Shown: positions 50,767-59,107 of the stretch, piece by piece
Position numbering within the stretch: the stretch's first letter is position 1
How the letters are laid out: each line of letters starts with the position of its first letter
Source: Sphingomonas sp. 67-36
GTDB lineage: Bacteria; Pseudomonadota; Alphaproteobacteria; Sphingomonadales; Sphingomonadaceae
Assembly: GCA_001897375.1 (NCBI GenBank)
Contig: MKSU01000014.1
Coordinates: 59,745-123,744 of the forward strand
Length of the DNA stretch: 64,000 nt
Direction: 5' to 3'
The notes under the pieces: model-generated
What the model saw: only the letters and a program-made list of their open reading frames with translations
Told to the model about the DNA's origin: nothing
Database searches by the model: none
Translations under genes and position numbers: made by a program

Positions 50767-52458
50767 ATGACAGCGGTGCGATTCGACGACAGCCTGAAGA
50801 CCGTTCTCGCTGCGGACGCCTCCACGCCGTTCGGCGCGCAGGCGGCGTTCCGGCAGATCGCGGACCTTCTCGCGCGCGGGCGAATCGAGGAGAGCGGCGA
50901 GGTGCTCGATCACCTGCGCGGCTTGCGTGGGCGCGTCCCGGCGGCGGTGCGCACCGCCGCCGCGCGCGCGCTGGCGCTGGCGAGCCCCTCGGCGGGGCTG
51001 GTCGCGATCTTCGCGGAGGACGAGCCGGCGGTGGCCGCGCCCGTGCTGCGCGCGGCTCGGCTCGGCGATGCCGAATGGCGTTCCCTGCTTCCCGCGCTCG
51101 GCCCCACCGGGCGCGCCGTGCTGCGCCATCGCGACGATCTCGGCGCGGATGTGGTCCGCGCGCTGGAGAGCTTCGGCGCGGCGGATTTCGCGCTCGGCTA
51201 CGACGGCGCGGAAATCGCGATGCCGGAGGTCGAGCCGGCCGTCGCGGAGGCGCCGCCGATCGTCACGCTGGTCGCCGATCCGTTCGCGGATGTGCTCGAT
51301 GCCGAGCCGGCGGCCGCACCCGGCGGCGGCTTCGAGATCGCGGCGCTGGTCGATCGCATCGCCGCGTTCCGCCAGCAGCATCGCGAGCAGCCGATAGCGA
51401 GCAGCGAGGAGCCGGACGAGGCCCAGCCGACCGAGCGTTTCAGCTTCGAGACCGATTCGGCCGGCGTGATCCGCTGGATCGATGCGGCGCCGCGCGCGGC
51501 GGTGATCGGGATCGGCTTCCTGCTGCCCGGCGCAGACGGCCAGCCGCAGGTCGACGGCGTGGCGAGCGGGGCGTTCCGCCATCGCACCGCGTTCCGCGAC
51601 GCGCGGCTCAGTATCGGCGGACGGTCCGCGCTGGCCGGCGACTGGCGCATTTCCGGCGTGCCGATGTTCGATCCCGCGACCGGCCGCTTCATCGGCTTTC
51701 GAGGTGGCGCGCGTCGCCCGCGCGTCGACGAGGGCGCGATCGGGCGCGGCACCGAATCGGGTGGCGTCGAGGGATTGCGGCGGCTGGTGCATGAATTGCG
51801 CACGCCGACCAATGCGATCGCCGGCTTCTCCGAACTGATCGAGACGGCGATGCTTGGCCCGGTGCCGGAAGTCTATCGCCAGCGCGCGGCGACGATCCGG
51901 GGCCATGCCGGCGATCTCGTCGCGGCGATCGAGGATCTGGAACTGGCCGCACGGATCGAGGGCGATGCGCTGGACCTGCGCGAGGACAATGTGGCGCTTG
52001 CCCCGCTGTTGTCGCGGATGCTGGACGATCTCGCGCCGCTGGTGCGGCTGCGCGGCTGCGCGATCGACCTTGCGCCGGTGTCGCCGGATATCGCGCTCGC
52101 CTGCGACGCGCGGATCGCGGAGCGGCTGATCGGCCGGCTGGTCGCCGCGCTCGTCGCCAGCGCCGCGCCGGACGAGAAGCTGGCGATCGCCGCGCGCGCG
52201 GAGGAGACGGCGGTGGCGATCGACATCACCCGCCCGCGTGCGCTCGCCGCCGTGCCGGAGGCGACGCTGCTGACGCTCGATGCCGAGCGCGAGGTGGAGA
52301 TGCCGGGCGCGCCGCTGCTCGGCACCGGCTTCGCGATCCGGCTGGCGCGTAATCTGGCGACCGAATTGCGCGGCGCGCTGGTGATCGGGGCGGAACGCTT
52401 GACTCTCCGCCTGCCGACGGGCCTGATCGGCGACATGGGGCAGGCATCGACGAACTGA
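50767..52458 (+). CDS. Histidine kinase-like protein with eroded ATPase domain
   Basis: A 563-residue soluble protein. Residues 1-~220 are an Ala/Arg-rich helical sensor region; ~240-330 may be a PAS-like domain (VIRWIDAAPRAAVIGIGF ... FRGG). HisKA follows with intact H-box RRLVHELRTPTNAIAGFSELIE, His342. The HATPase region keeps a GTGFAIRLARNL-like G2 box but no clear N-box asparagine and no DxGxG. No membrane helix is visible. It may be a pseudokinase, or phosphotransfer may need a partner. It sits six bases before a polysaccharide deacetylase gene; no response regulator is adjacent. Confidence 0.82.
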   Translation: MTAVRFDDSLKTVLAADASTPFGAQAAFRQIADLLARGRIEESGEVLDHLRGLRGRVPAAVRTAAARALALASPSAGLVAIFAEDEPAVAAPVLRAARLGDAEWRSLLPALGPTGRAVLRHRDDLGADVVRALESFGAADFALGYDGAEIAMPEVEPAVAEAPPIVTLVADPFADVLDAEPAAAPGGGFEIAALVDRIAAFRQQHREQPIASSEEPDEAQPTERFSFETDSAGVIRWIDAAPRAAVIGIGFLLPGADGQPQVDGVASGAFRHRTAFRDARLSIGGRSALAGDWRISGVPMFDPATGRFIGFRGGARRPRVDEGAIGRGTESGGVEGLRRLVHELRTPTNAIAGFSELIETAMLGPVPEVYRQRAATIRGHAGDLVAAIEDLELAARIEGDALDLREDNVALAPLLSRMLDDLAPLVRLRGCAIDLAPVSPDIALACDARIAERLIGRLVAALVASAAPDEKLAIAARAEETAVAIDITRPRALAAVPEATLLTLDAEREVEMPGAPLLGTGFAIRLARNLATELRGALVIGAERLTLRLPTGLIGDMGQASTN

Positions 52459-52463
52459 CGACG

Positions 52464-53474
52464 GTGGCGGCGCCCGCGATCGTCCCGCGGCGCTGGCGCG
52501 TGCCGCCCCCCGATGCCGCGGCATTGGTGCGCTGGCCGGCGGATTTCGGCCCGCGCTACACGATCTTCGTCGATACCGAGGAGGAGTTCGACTGGTCGGC
52601 TCCCTTCTCGCGCACGGCGCGGGGCGTGACCGCGCTGGCCGCGTTGCCCGAGGCGCATCATCGCCTGTCGGACGCGGGCGCGGCGCTCACCTTCTTCATC
52701 GATCACCCGGTGGCCGCCGATCCCCGCGCGGTCGGCCTGCTGCGCGATGTGGTCGCCGCCGATCCGCGCGCGGCGATCGGCGCGCAGCTTCATCCGTGGG
52801 TCAATCCGCCGTTCGAGGAGCCGCTGTCACCCGCCGCCTCCTTCGCCGGCAACCTGCCCTCCGCCTTGCTGGAGGCGAAGCTGGCCGCGCTGACCGACAC
52901 GATCGCGGCGGCGTTCGGCGCGCGGCCCGTCGCGTTCCGCGCCGGCCGCTATGGCGTGTCGCCGGAGATGCTCGCGCTGCTGGCGCGGCACGGCTATCGC
53001 CTCGACAGCTCGATGCGCCCCGGCTTCGATTATCGCGCGCAGGGCGGGCCGGATTTCACCCTGTTGGGAGGCGCGGCGTGGCGCGAGGCCGGGCTGATCG
53101 AACTGCCGCTCTCCACCGTTTTCACCGGGGCGCTGCGGCGTCACGGCGCGCGGCTCCATGCCCGTCTCGGCGCGATCCCGCGCGCGCTGGGGGTCTGCGC
53201 CCGCGCGCGCCTGCTCTCACGCGTGCCGCTGACGCCGGAAGGCGTGCCCGTCACGGAGGCGCTGGAGGCGATCGCGGTTGCGCTGGGGGAGGGGGCGGCC
53301 GTGCTCAATTTCGCCTTCCACTCGCCATCGCTGGTGCCGGGCAATACGCCTTATGTCCGCGATGCCGCCGATCTCGCGCTTTTCTGGCGCTGGTGGGATC
53401 GCGTGCTGGGCGAACTCTCCCGGCGCGGCGTCAGGCCGGCATCGCTCGCCGAACTGCTCGCCGCCGCCGGATGA
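52464..53474 (+). CDS. Polysaccharide deacetylase-like protein (WalW type)
   Basis: A 336-residue NodB-fold protein from GTG 52464. Motif 1 is TIFVDTEEEFDWSAPFS, in place of TFDDG; then AQLHPWVNPPFEE supplies the His motif, RAGRYGVSPEMLALL the substrate loop, and NFAFHSPSLVPGNTPYV the final catalytic His. No signal peptide is seen. This group is common in sphingomonads and may act on sugars of the cell surface. It follows the histidine kinase-like gene closely, so the two probably form a unit. It converges with the acylase gene eight bases away. Confidence 0.85.
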   Translation: MAAPAIVPRRWRVPPPDAAALVRWPADFGPRYTIFVDTEEEFDWSAPFSRTARGVTALAALPEAHHRLSDAGAALTFFIDHPVAADPRAVGLLRDVVAADPRAAIGAQLHPWVNPPFEEPLSPAASFAGNLPSALLEAKLAALTDTIAAAFGARPVAFRAGRYGVSPEMLALLARHGYRLDSSMRPGFDYRAQGGPDFTLLGGAAWREAGLIELPLSTVFTGALRRHGARLHARLGAIPRALGVCARARLLSRVPLTPEGVPVTEALEAIAVALGEGAAVLNFAFHSPSLVPGNTPYVRDAADLALFWRWWDRVLGELSRRGVRPASLAELLAAAG

Positions 53475-53482
53475 GGTCAGTG

Positions 53483-55663
53483 TCACTCGCCGGGGCGGTA
53501 TCGCCGCTCGACATGCCCTTGCAGTTCGTCGGGGTAGAAATAGACCGGGCGTAATTGCCCGTCGGCGTAGCGCCGGATCTGGTCCGCGAAATGCGGAGAC
53601 TTTAGATCGCCGCTCTGTCCGCCGGCCATCACCGCCGTGGCCTTCACGCGCGGGCCGAACTCGACGATCGCGACGAAGCTGTTGCCGCTGGTGCCGTAAT
53701 AGCGCTTCGTCCCCGGCCACGGCTTCGCGCCGAACGAGGCGAGGCTGCCCCATTGCGCCGAGGTGAAGGGCACCGGCAGCGACGCGGCCTTGTCGTCGAA
53801 ATGTGGATTGATCGCGTCGTCCAGCCGCTGGAAGCGGTTGATCTCGCGCCATTTGATCCGCCAGTCGCCGAAATCGCCGGTCAGCCGCGTCACCGCTGCT
53901 GCCAGCGCGTCGAGCCGCGCGCCGGGGGAGACTTTCGCCGCGATATAATCGGGCACGTTCATCCGCTCGGCCTGCGCGAAGCTGCCGACCTCGCGCCACA
54001 GGTGATCGCCCCAGAACACCGCGAGGCTGGTCGCGGTGGAATCGTAGCCCCAGCGATAGTCCCAGCCGCGCAGCAGCGCGACCGGCCCGGCAAGGCTCGC
54101 GCGGCGCGGATCGGCGGCGGGCAGCGCATCCCATGCCGAGACCAGTTGCGGGATCAGCTTCGCGAAGGCGGGGAGATAGCTGTCGAACGCCGCGTCGCGC
54201 AGCTTCGCCGCCGTCCAGCCGGTCTTGCCGGTGAGCAGCAGGTCGGCATGGGCGCCGCGCGCATTGCCGCCGGTCTGGTCCATGTAGCGCGGGAAATCCG
54301 CCGCCTTCGGACTGTCCGCCCCGGCGGCGCTCCACGGCCAGTCGTTGGTGTTCTTCACCCAGCCGGTGCCGGGGTTGAGCACGTTGGGCAGCGAGGGGAG
54401 CGCGTGCAGCCCCTTCCAGTCGGTCGCCGGATCGCTGCCGTCCACCGGGCGGGTGTAGTCGAAGCGATTGTCGCGCAGCGGCATGAACTGCGGCATCAGG
54501 AAGGCGATCTCGCCCTTGCTGTCCGCGAACAACGTGTCGTTGGAGGAATTGGCCTTGCGCTCGGCGATCCGCATGAAGCCGGCGAGATCGGTCGCTTTCG
54601 TGCGCAGGTAGCTCTGCTCCAGCGCCGGCACCGGCTTCCACATCAGCGCGGTCGCGATCCACCGCCCGCCGCGCGCGGCGACGATCGGGCCGTGATGGGT
54701 GCGCCACGTCGTGAAGCCGCGCTCGCCCATCGAGCCGTCCGCGCGACGATAGCGCAGCGTCACCCGCTCGCTTGTCACCGCGCGGCTGGCGGAGCCATAG
54801 GCATAGACGTAGCCGTCCCCGGCCTTGCGCACCTTCTCCGCGAACTCGTCGACATTATCGACGGTGGAGGAAGTGTGCATCCACCCCGCCTTGGCATTGA
54901 AGCCCTGATAGATGAAGAACTGGCCCCAGGTGCTCGCGCCATAGGCGTCCAGCCCGGCGTCGCTCGTCATCTGCGCCTCGGAGCGGAAATAGAAGCTGGT
55001 GTGCGGGTTGATGAGCAGCAGCGCATGGCCGTTCGCGGTGATCTTCGGCGCGATGGCGATGCCGTTCGATCCCGAAGGCTCGCGCGGCACGCTGCCGTTC
55101 TCCTCCGGCGTCGGCGGGGTCGGGTTGCCGTAGAAGGTCTTGAGTTCGCTGAGCGAGACGCGCTCGATATCGCCGCCGATGCTGCCCTCGGTGAAGGACA
55201 GCGCCATCCACGGCTCGAACCGCGTGAGCACCTTCGGGCGGACCTCCGGGTGCGTCGCGAGATAATAGTTCAGCCCGTCCGCCCAGGCATCCATCAGCGC
55301 GCGCAGCCACGCGGGGCTGGCGGCATATTCGCGCTTCAGCGCCGCCGGATCGACCCACAGCCGCTGGCGCAGATCGGCCCAGATCGCCTCCTCGCCATCG
55401 GCCTCCGCGCTGCGGCCGAGCGCGGTGAGATAGTTGGCCTCGACGCGCGGGAAATCGTCCTCCGCCTGCGCATAGATCATGCCGAACACCGCGTCCGCGT
55501 CGCTCTTGCCGTGGACATGCGGGATGCCCCAGTCGTCGCGCGTGATCGTCACCCGCGCCGCCTCGGCCCGCCAGCGCGCCATGTCGGCGTCCACCGGGGC
55601 GGCGGTGGCGGTCAGCGAAAGCAGAAGCGGGGCTAGGAGCAGGGGACGAAGGCTTATATCCAT
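53483..55663 (-). CDS. Secreted penicillin acylase family Ntn hydrolase
   Basis: A 726-residue periplasmic protein. Signal peptide residues 1-22 (LTATA-APVD). The alpha part begins VTITRDDWGIPHVHGKSDADAVFGMIYAQAEDDF. Ser199 in EPSGSNGIAIAP is the N-terminal nucleophile exposed by autocleavage after Gly198. The beta chain has NPHTSFYF, THHGPIV and NDTLFADSKGEIAFL. The family hydrolyses amides such as N-acyl homoserine lactones, acyl-amino acids or beta-lactams; substrate cannot be told. It is divergent from a secreted amidohydrolase gene across 35 bases. Confidence 0.92.
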   Translation of the reverse strand: MDISLRPLLLAPLLLSLTATAAPVDADMARWRAEAARVTITRDDWGIPHVHGKSDADAVFGMIYAQAEDDFPRVEANYLTALGRSAEADGEEAIWADLRQRLWVDPAALKREYAASPAWLRALMDAWADGLNYYLATHPEVRPKVLTRFEPWMALSFTEGSIGGDIERVSLSELKTFYGNPTPPTPEENGSVPREPSGSNGIAIAPKITANGHALLLINPHTSFYFRSEAQMTSDAGLDAYGASTWGQFFIYQGFNAKAGWMHTSSTVDNVDEFAEKVRKAGDGYVYAYGSASRAVTSERVTLRYRRADGSMGERGFTTWRTHHGPIVAARGGRWIATALMWKPVPALEQSYLRTKATDLAGFMRIAERKANSSNDTLFADSKGEIAFLMPQFMPLRDNRFDYTRPVDGSDPATDWKGLHALPSLPNVLNPGTGWVKNTNDWPWSAAGADSPKAADFPRYMDQTGGNARGAHADLLLTGKTGWTAAKLRDAAFDSYLPAFAKLIPQLVSAWDALPAADPRRASLAGPVALLRGWDYRWGYDSTATSLAVFWGDHLWREVGSFAQAERMNVPDYIAAKVSPGARLDALAAAVTRLTGDFGDWRIKWREINRFQRLDDAINPHFDDKAASLPVPFTSAQWGSLASFGAKPWPGTKRYYGTSGNSFVAIVEFGPRVKATAVMAGGQSGDLKSPHFADQIRRYADGQLRPVYFYPDELQGHVERRYRPGE

Positions 55664-55698
55664 GCGCGGAGGCGTAACGAAATAACGGGGGAAAAACC

Positions 55699-56973
55699 AT
55701 GCGCTTGATCGCGCTGATGATGGCGGCGCTGCTCGGATCGGCCGGCGCGGCGGCGATGGCTGAAGGCCCCGGCGGGGCGATGCTCATCAAGCCCGATGCG
55801 GTGTTCGATCCGGTCGACGGCAAGCGTCATCCCGGCTGGCAGGTGCTGGTGCGCGGAGAGACGATCGTCGCGGTCGGCCCCGATCTCGCCGCGCCGGCGG
55901 GCGCCGAGGTGCTGGCGCTGCCGGGCGACACGCTGATGCCGGGGATGATCGAGGGGCACGGCCACCTCTTTCTCCATCCCTATAACCAGACGAGCTGGGA
56001 CGATCAGGTGCTGCACGAGCCGCTTGCGCTGCGCACCGCGCGCGCCGTGGCGCAGGCGCGCGCGACCCTGCTCGCCGGCTTCACCAGCGAGCGCGATCTC
56101 GGCACGGAGGGCGCCGGCTATGCCGACGTCGGGCTGAAGCAGGCGATCGAGCAGGGGATCATGCCCGGCCCCCGGCTGTCGGTGGCGACCAGGGCGATCG
56201 TCGCGCTCGGCGCCTACGGGCCGAAGGGGTTCGAGCCGGGCGTCGCGATCCCGCAGGGCGCGGCGGAAGCCTCCGGCGTCGATCAGGTCGTCGCGGAGGT
56301 GCGGCGGCAGATCGCGGCGGGCGCGGACTGGGTGAAACTCTATGCCGATTATCGCTGGCGGCCCGGCGAGGACAGCCGCGCGACGCTGGGCGCGGAGGAG
56401 ATCAGGGCGGCGGTCGCGGCGGCGCACGATGCCGGGCGGCCGGTGGCGGTCCATGCCGCGACCGCCGAGGGGATGCGCCGCTCGATCGCGGCCGGCGTCG
56501 ACACGATCGAGCATGGCTATGGCGGCACGCCGGAAATCTTCGCGGCAATGGCGGCGAAGGGGATCGCCTATTGCCCGACGCTCGCCGCATCGGATTCGGT
56601 CGCGCGCTATCGCGGCTGGAACGGGGCCGAGCCGGCGCCGGCCAGCGTGAAGCTCGCCCGCGAGGCGTTCCGGCTCGCGCTCAGGGCGGGCGTGCGCATG
56701 TGCATGGGTGGCGATGTCGGCGTGTTCGCGCATGGCGAGAATGCGCGCGAGATGGAGCTTATGGTGGCGGGCGGCATGACCCCGGCGCAGGTGCTGACCG
56801 CCGCCACCTGGGGCAATGCGCGCTGGTTCGGGCTGGACGCGAAGCTGGGCGCGGTGAAGCCGGGGATGCTGGCCGATCTGGTCGCGGTGCATGGCGATCC
56901 GACGGCGGATATCGGCGCGGTGCGGCGGATCGGGATGGTGATGAAGGGCGGCGCGGTGGTCGTGCGGCAGTAG
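55699..56973 (+). CDS. Secreted amidohydrolase (prolidase/Xaa-Arg dipeptidase-like)
   Basis: A 424-residue metal hydrolase. Signal peptide residues 1-21. Metal ligands are visible in PGMIEGHGHLFLHP (two His), ADWVKLYADY (carboxylated Lys), PVAVHAATAEGM (His), DTIEHGYGG (His) and CMGGDVGVFAHG (Asp). This layout is shared with COG1228 enzymes, some of which from Caulobacter cut dipeptides with C-terminal Arg, Lys or Pro. It is divergent from the acylase gene with only 35 bases between starts. Whether it acts in peptide use with the nearby isoaspartyl locus is speculation. Confidence 0.9.
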   Translation: MRLIALMMAALLGSAGAAAMAEGPGGAMLIKPDAVFDPVDGKRHPGWQVLVRGETIVAVGPDLAAPAGAEVLALPGDTLMPGMIEGHGHLFLHPYNQTSWDDQVLHEPLALRTARAVAQARATLLAGFTSERDLGTEGAGYADVGLKQAIEQGIMPGPRLSVATRAIVALGAYGPKGFEPGVAIPQGAAEASGVDQVVAEVRRQIAAGADWVKLYADYRWRPGEDSRATLGAEEIRAAVAAAHDAGRPVAVHAATAEGMRRSIAAGVDTIEHGYGGTPEIFAAMAAKGIAYCPTLAASDSVARYRGWNGAEPAPASVKLAREAFRLALRAGVRMCMGGDVGVFAHGENAREMELMVAGGMTPAQVLTAATWGNARWFGLDAKLGAVKPGMLADLVAVHGDPTADIGAVRRIGMVMKGGAVVVRQ

Positions 56974-56994
56974 CGGAATCGGGGCGGGGGCTCT

Positions 56995-57966
56995 ATGGCT
57001 CCGCCCGCCATGCCAGCAGCAGACCATGATTCCCGCGACCTGCCAATCTGCGTCGCGGCGCTCTATCGCTTCACGCCGTTCGAGGATTGCGCGGCGATCC
57101 GGGAGCCGCTGCTCGATCTCTGCCGGTCGCTCGACGTGAAGGGCACGCTGCTGCTCGCGCGCGAGGGGATCAATGGCACGATCGCTGGCAGCGACGAGGC
57201 GATCGCGGCGGTGCTGCGGCACATCCGCGCGCTGCCGGGATGCGCCGGGCTGGAGCCGAAATTCTCGCGCGCGGCGACGCTGCCGTTCCATCGCATGAAG
57301 GTGCGCATCAAGCGAGAGATCGTGACGATGGGCGAGCCGGATATCGATCCGCTCGGCGACGTCGGCCAATATGTCGCGCCCGAGGCGTGGAACGAACTGA
57401 TCGCCGCGCCGGACACGATCGTGATCGACACGCGCAACGATTATGAGGTGGCGGTCGGCACCTTTCGCGGTGCGGTCGATCCGCGCACGCCGACCTTCCG
57501 CGACTTCCCCGCGTGGTTCCGCGCGCAACGCGATGCCCTGCTCGGCGACGGCACGGCGCCAAGGGTTGCGATGTTCTGCACCGGCGGCATCCGCTGCGAG
57601 AAGGCCACCGCCTTCCTGAGGGCGGAAGGGGTGGACGAGGTCTATCACCTCGAGGGCGGCATCCTGAAATATCTCGAAACCGTGGCCCCGGTGGAAAGCC
57701 TGTGGGAAGGCGAATGCTTCGTCTTCGACGAGCGGGTGACGGTGGTGCACGGGCTGGCGACCGGGAGCCATGCCTTGTGCCGCGGCTGCCGCCGGCCGGT
57801 GAGCGCGGCGGATCGCGCCTCGGCGCTCTATGTCGAGGGCGTGAGCTGCCCCGCCTGTCACGCCGAGCGCAGCGACGGCCAGCGCGCCGGCTATGCCGAG
57901 CGGATGCGCCAGACCCGCTTCGCCGAGGCGCGCGGCGAGCCGCACGTCGGCGCGCGGATGGGCTGA
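56995..57966 (+). CDS. trhO: tRNA uridine(34) hydroxylase (TrhO/YceA family)
   Basis: A 323-residue rhodanese-family protein. The N-terminal acylphosphatase-like domain ([38 protein letters not shown]) leads to the rhodanese domain with [18 protein letters not shown] and catalytic Cys in [19 protein letters not shown]-terminal part has paired cysteines ([21 protein letters not shown]), a zinc-binding tail. TrhO makes 5-hydroxyuridine at the wobble base of tRNA. Start ATG 56995 is kept; ATG 57010 is also possible. Confidence 0.9.
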   Translation: MAPPAMPAADHDSRDLPICVAALYRFTPFEDCAAIREPLLDLCRSLDVKGTLLLAREGINGTIAGSDEAIAAVLRHIRALPGCAGLEPKFSRAATLPFHRMKVRIKREIVTMGEPDIDPLGDVGQYVAPEAWNELIAAPDTIVIDTRNDYEVAVGTFRGAVDPRTPTFRDFPAWFRAQRDALLGDGTAPRVAMFCTGGIRCEKATAFLRAEGVDEVYHLEGGILKYLETVAPVESLWEGECFVFDERVTVVHGLATGSHALCRGCRRPVSAADRASALYVEGVSCPACHAERSDGQRAGYAERMRQTRFAEARGEPHVGARMG

Positions 57967-57967
57967 C

Positions 57968-58624
57968 CTATCGCCGGCGCGGGCGGTAGAAGATGTGGCT
58001 CTCGACCTGCGCGATCTTGTCGAGCGAGCCGATCCAATAGGGCACGATCCAGTCGGTATGGTAATGCGTCGCGGTGCCGACCGGGCGGAAGACATAGCCG
58101 GACAGCGCGCGCTGCGCGGCATGGCGCGCGGCGATCCAGCCGGCATGTTCGGGGCGGCGCGTGCGCGAGCCGTCGCAGGTGAAGGAGAACTGGCACCCGG
58201 TCGGCCGCGCCGCGCCCTGATAGACCACGCCGCACACCGTTTTGGGATAGCCGCCGAGCCGGACGCGGTTGAGCACCACCTGCATCACCGCGCGCTGCCC
58301 GCGCCGATCGCCGCCCGCTTCGTACAGCGCGGCGGTGGCGAGGCATCGCACCGCCTGCTCACGCGCGGCGGGGCCGCCACGGAAACGGAACGGCTTCGCC
58401 GGCGTCGGCGTGTCGGTGACGAACGGAATCGCGGCATTGGCGGCGCGGGCCTCGTCCATCGTCAGCTTCCTTGGCGCGGGCTTGTCCGGCCGGCTCGCCG
58501 TGGCGAACCACAGGATGAGGACGACCAATGCGAACGCGCCGGGAATGAGCAGGTCGGAGAGAGGCGTGGCTCGCCCCCTCCGGCGCCCCGCCGCCCTTCG
58601 CCGCCCCTGCTTCCGCCGTGCCAT
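57968..58624 (-). CDS. SleB-like cell wall hydrolase
   Basis: A 218-residue protein. A basic N-terminus (RRKQGRRRAAGRRRGR) precedes one membrane helix (about 23-42, LLIPGAFALVVLILWFATA), so the enzyme is anchored with its domain outside. The SleB/hydrolase_2 domain has ATAALYEAGGDRRGQRAVMQVVLNRVR with the catalytic Glu in YEAGG, CQFSFTCDG, and THYHTDWIVPYW. It should cut peptidoglycan glycan or amide bonds. It lies 42 bases downstream of the Lrp gene on the same strand and may share its transcript. Confidence 0.9.
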   Translation of the reverse strand: MARRKQGRRRAAGRRRGRATPLSDLLIPGAFALVVLILWFATASRPDKPAPRKLTMDEARAANAAIPFVTDTPTPAKPFRFRGGPAAREQAVRCLATAALYEAGGDRRGQRAVMQVVLNRVRLGGYPKTVCGVVYQGAARPTGCQFSFTCDGSRTRRPEHAGWIAARHAAQRALSGYVFRPVGTATHYHTDWIVPYWIGSLDKIAQVESHIFYRPRRR

Positions 58625-58666
58625 GCCGCGCGGATATCGCGTGAAGTGGCGGCGGAACAGCCCCGG

Positions 58667-59107
58667 TCAGCGCTGCAATCTGGTCGCGAGGATGATCGAG
58701 GAGGTGGTGCGCTCCACCCCTTCGATCATCCCGATGCGGTCGATCAGGTCGTTGAGCCGCTCCGGGCTGTCGGCTTCGACCATCGCGATCATGTCGAACT
58801 GGCCGGCGATGGCGTGGAGCGCGGTCAGCTCCGGCATGGCGGCGAGCTGCTCGAACGTCGCCTGCGTCAGCTTGGGGAACAGGTTCAGCATGACATGCGC
58901 GCGGATCATCCGCCGCTCGCGCGCGACGCCGAGGCGGACGGTGTAGCCCGCGATCGTCCCGCCCTGTTCCAGTCGCGCGATCCCGGCATAGACCAGGGCG
59001 CGCGACACGCCGAGCGTCGCGGCAAGCTCCGACACCGGCTTGCGCGAATCCTCCCGCAGCAGCGCGAGCAGTTGCGCGTCGAATTCGTCCTGCGCGTTAT
59101 TTGCCAT
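58667..59107 (-). CDS. Lrp/AsnC family regulator of the isoaspartyl peptidase locus
   Basis: A 146-residue regulator starting at ATG 59107, eleven bases inside the end of the fusion hydrolase gene, so the two are translationally coupled. The HTH is KPVSELAATLGVSRALVYAGIARLEQGGTIAGYTV. The RAM domain spans ~70-145 (MIRAHVMLNLFPKLTQATFEQLAAM ... AIAGQFDMIAMVEADSPERLNDLIDRI). Lrp-type proteins sense amino acids. Arg or Asp from the hydrolase would be fitting ligands (inference). The 41-bp dyad at 61099-61139 is a plausible target. Confidence 0.92.
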   Translation of the reverse strand: MANNAQDEFDAQLLALLREDSRKPVSELAATLGVSRALVYAGIARLEQGGTIAGYTVRLGVARERRMIRAHVMLNLFPKLTQATFEQLAAMPELTALHAIAGQFDMIAMVEADSPERLNDLIDRIGMIEGVERTTSSIILATRLQR

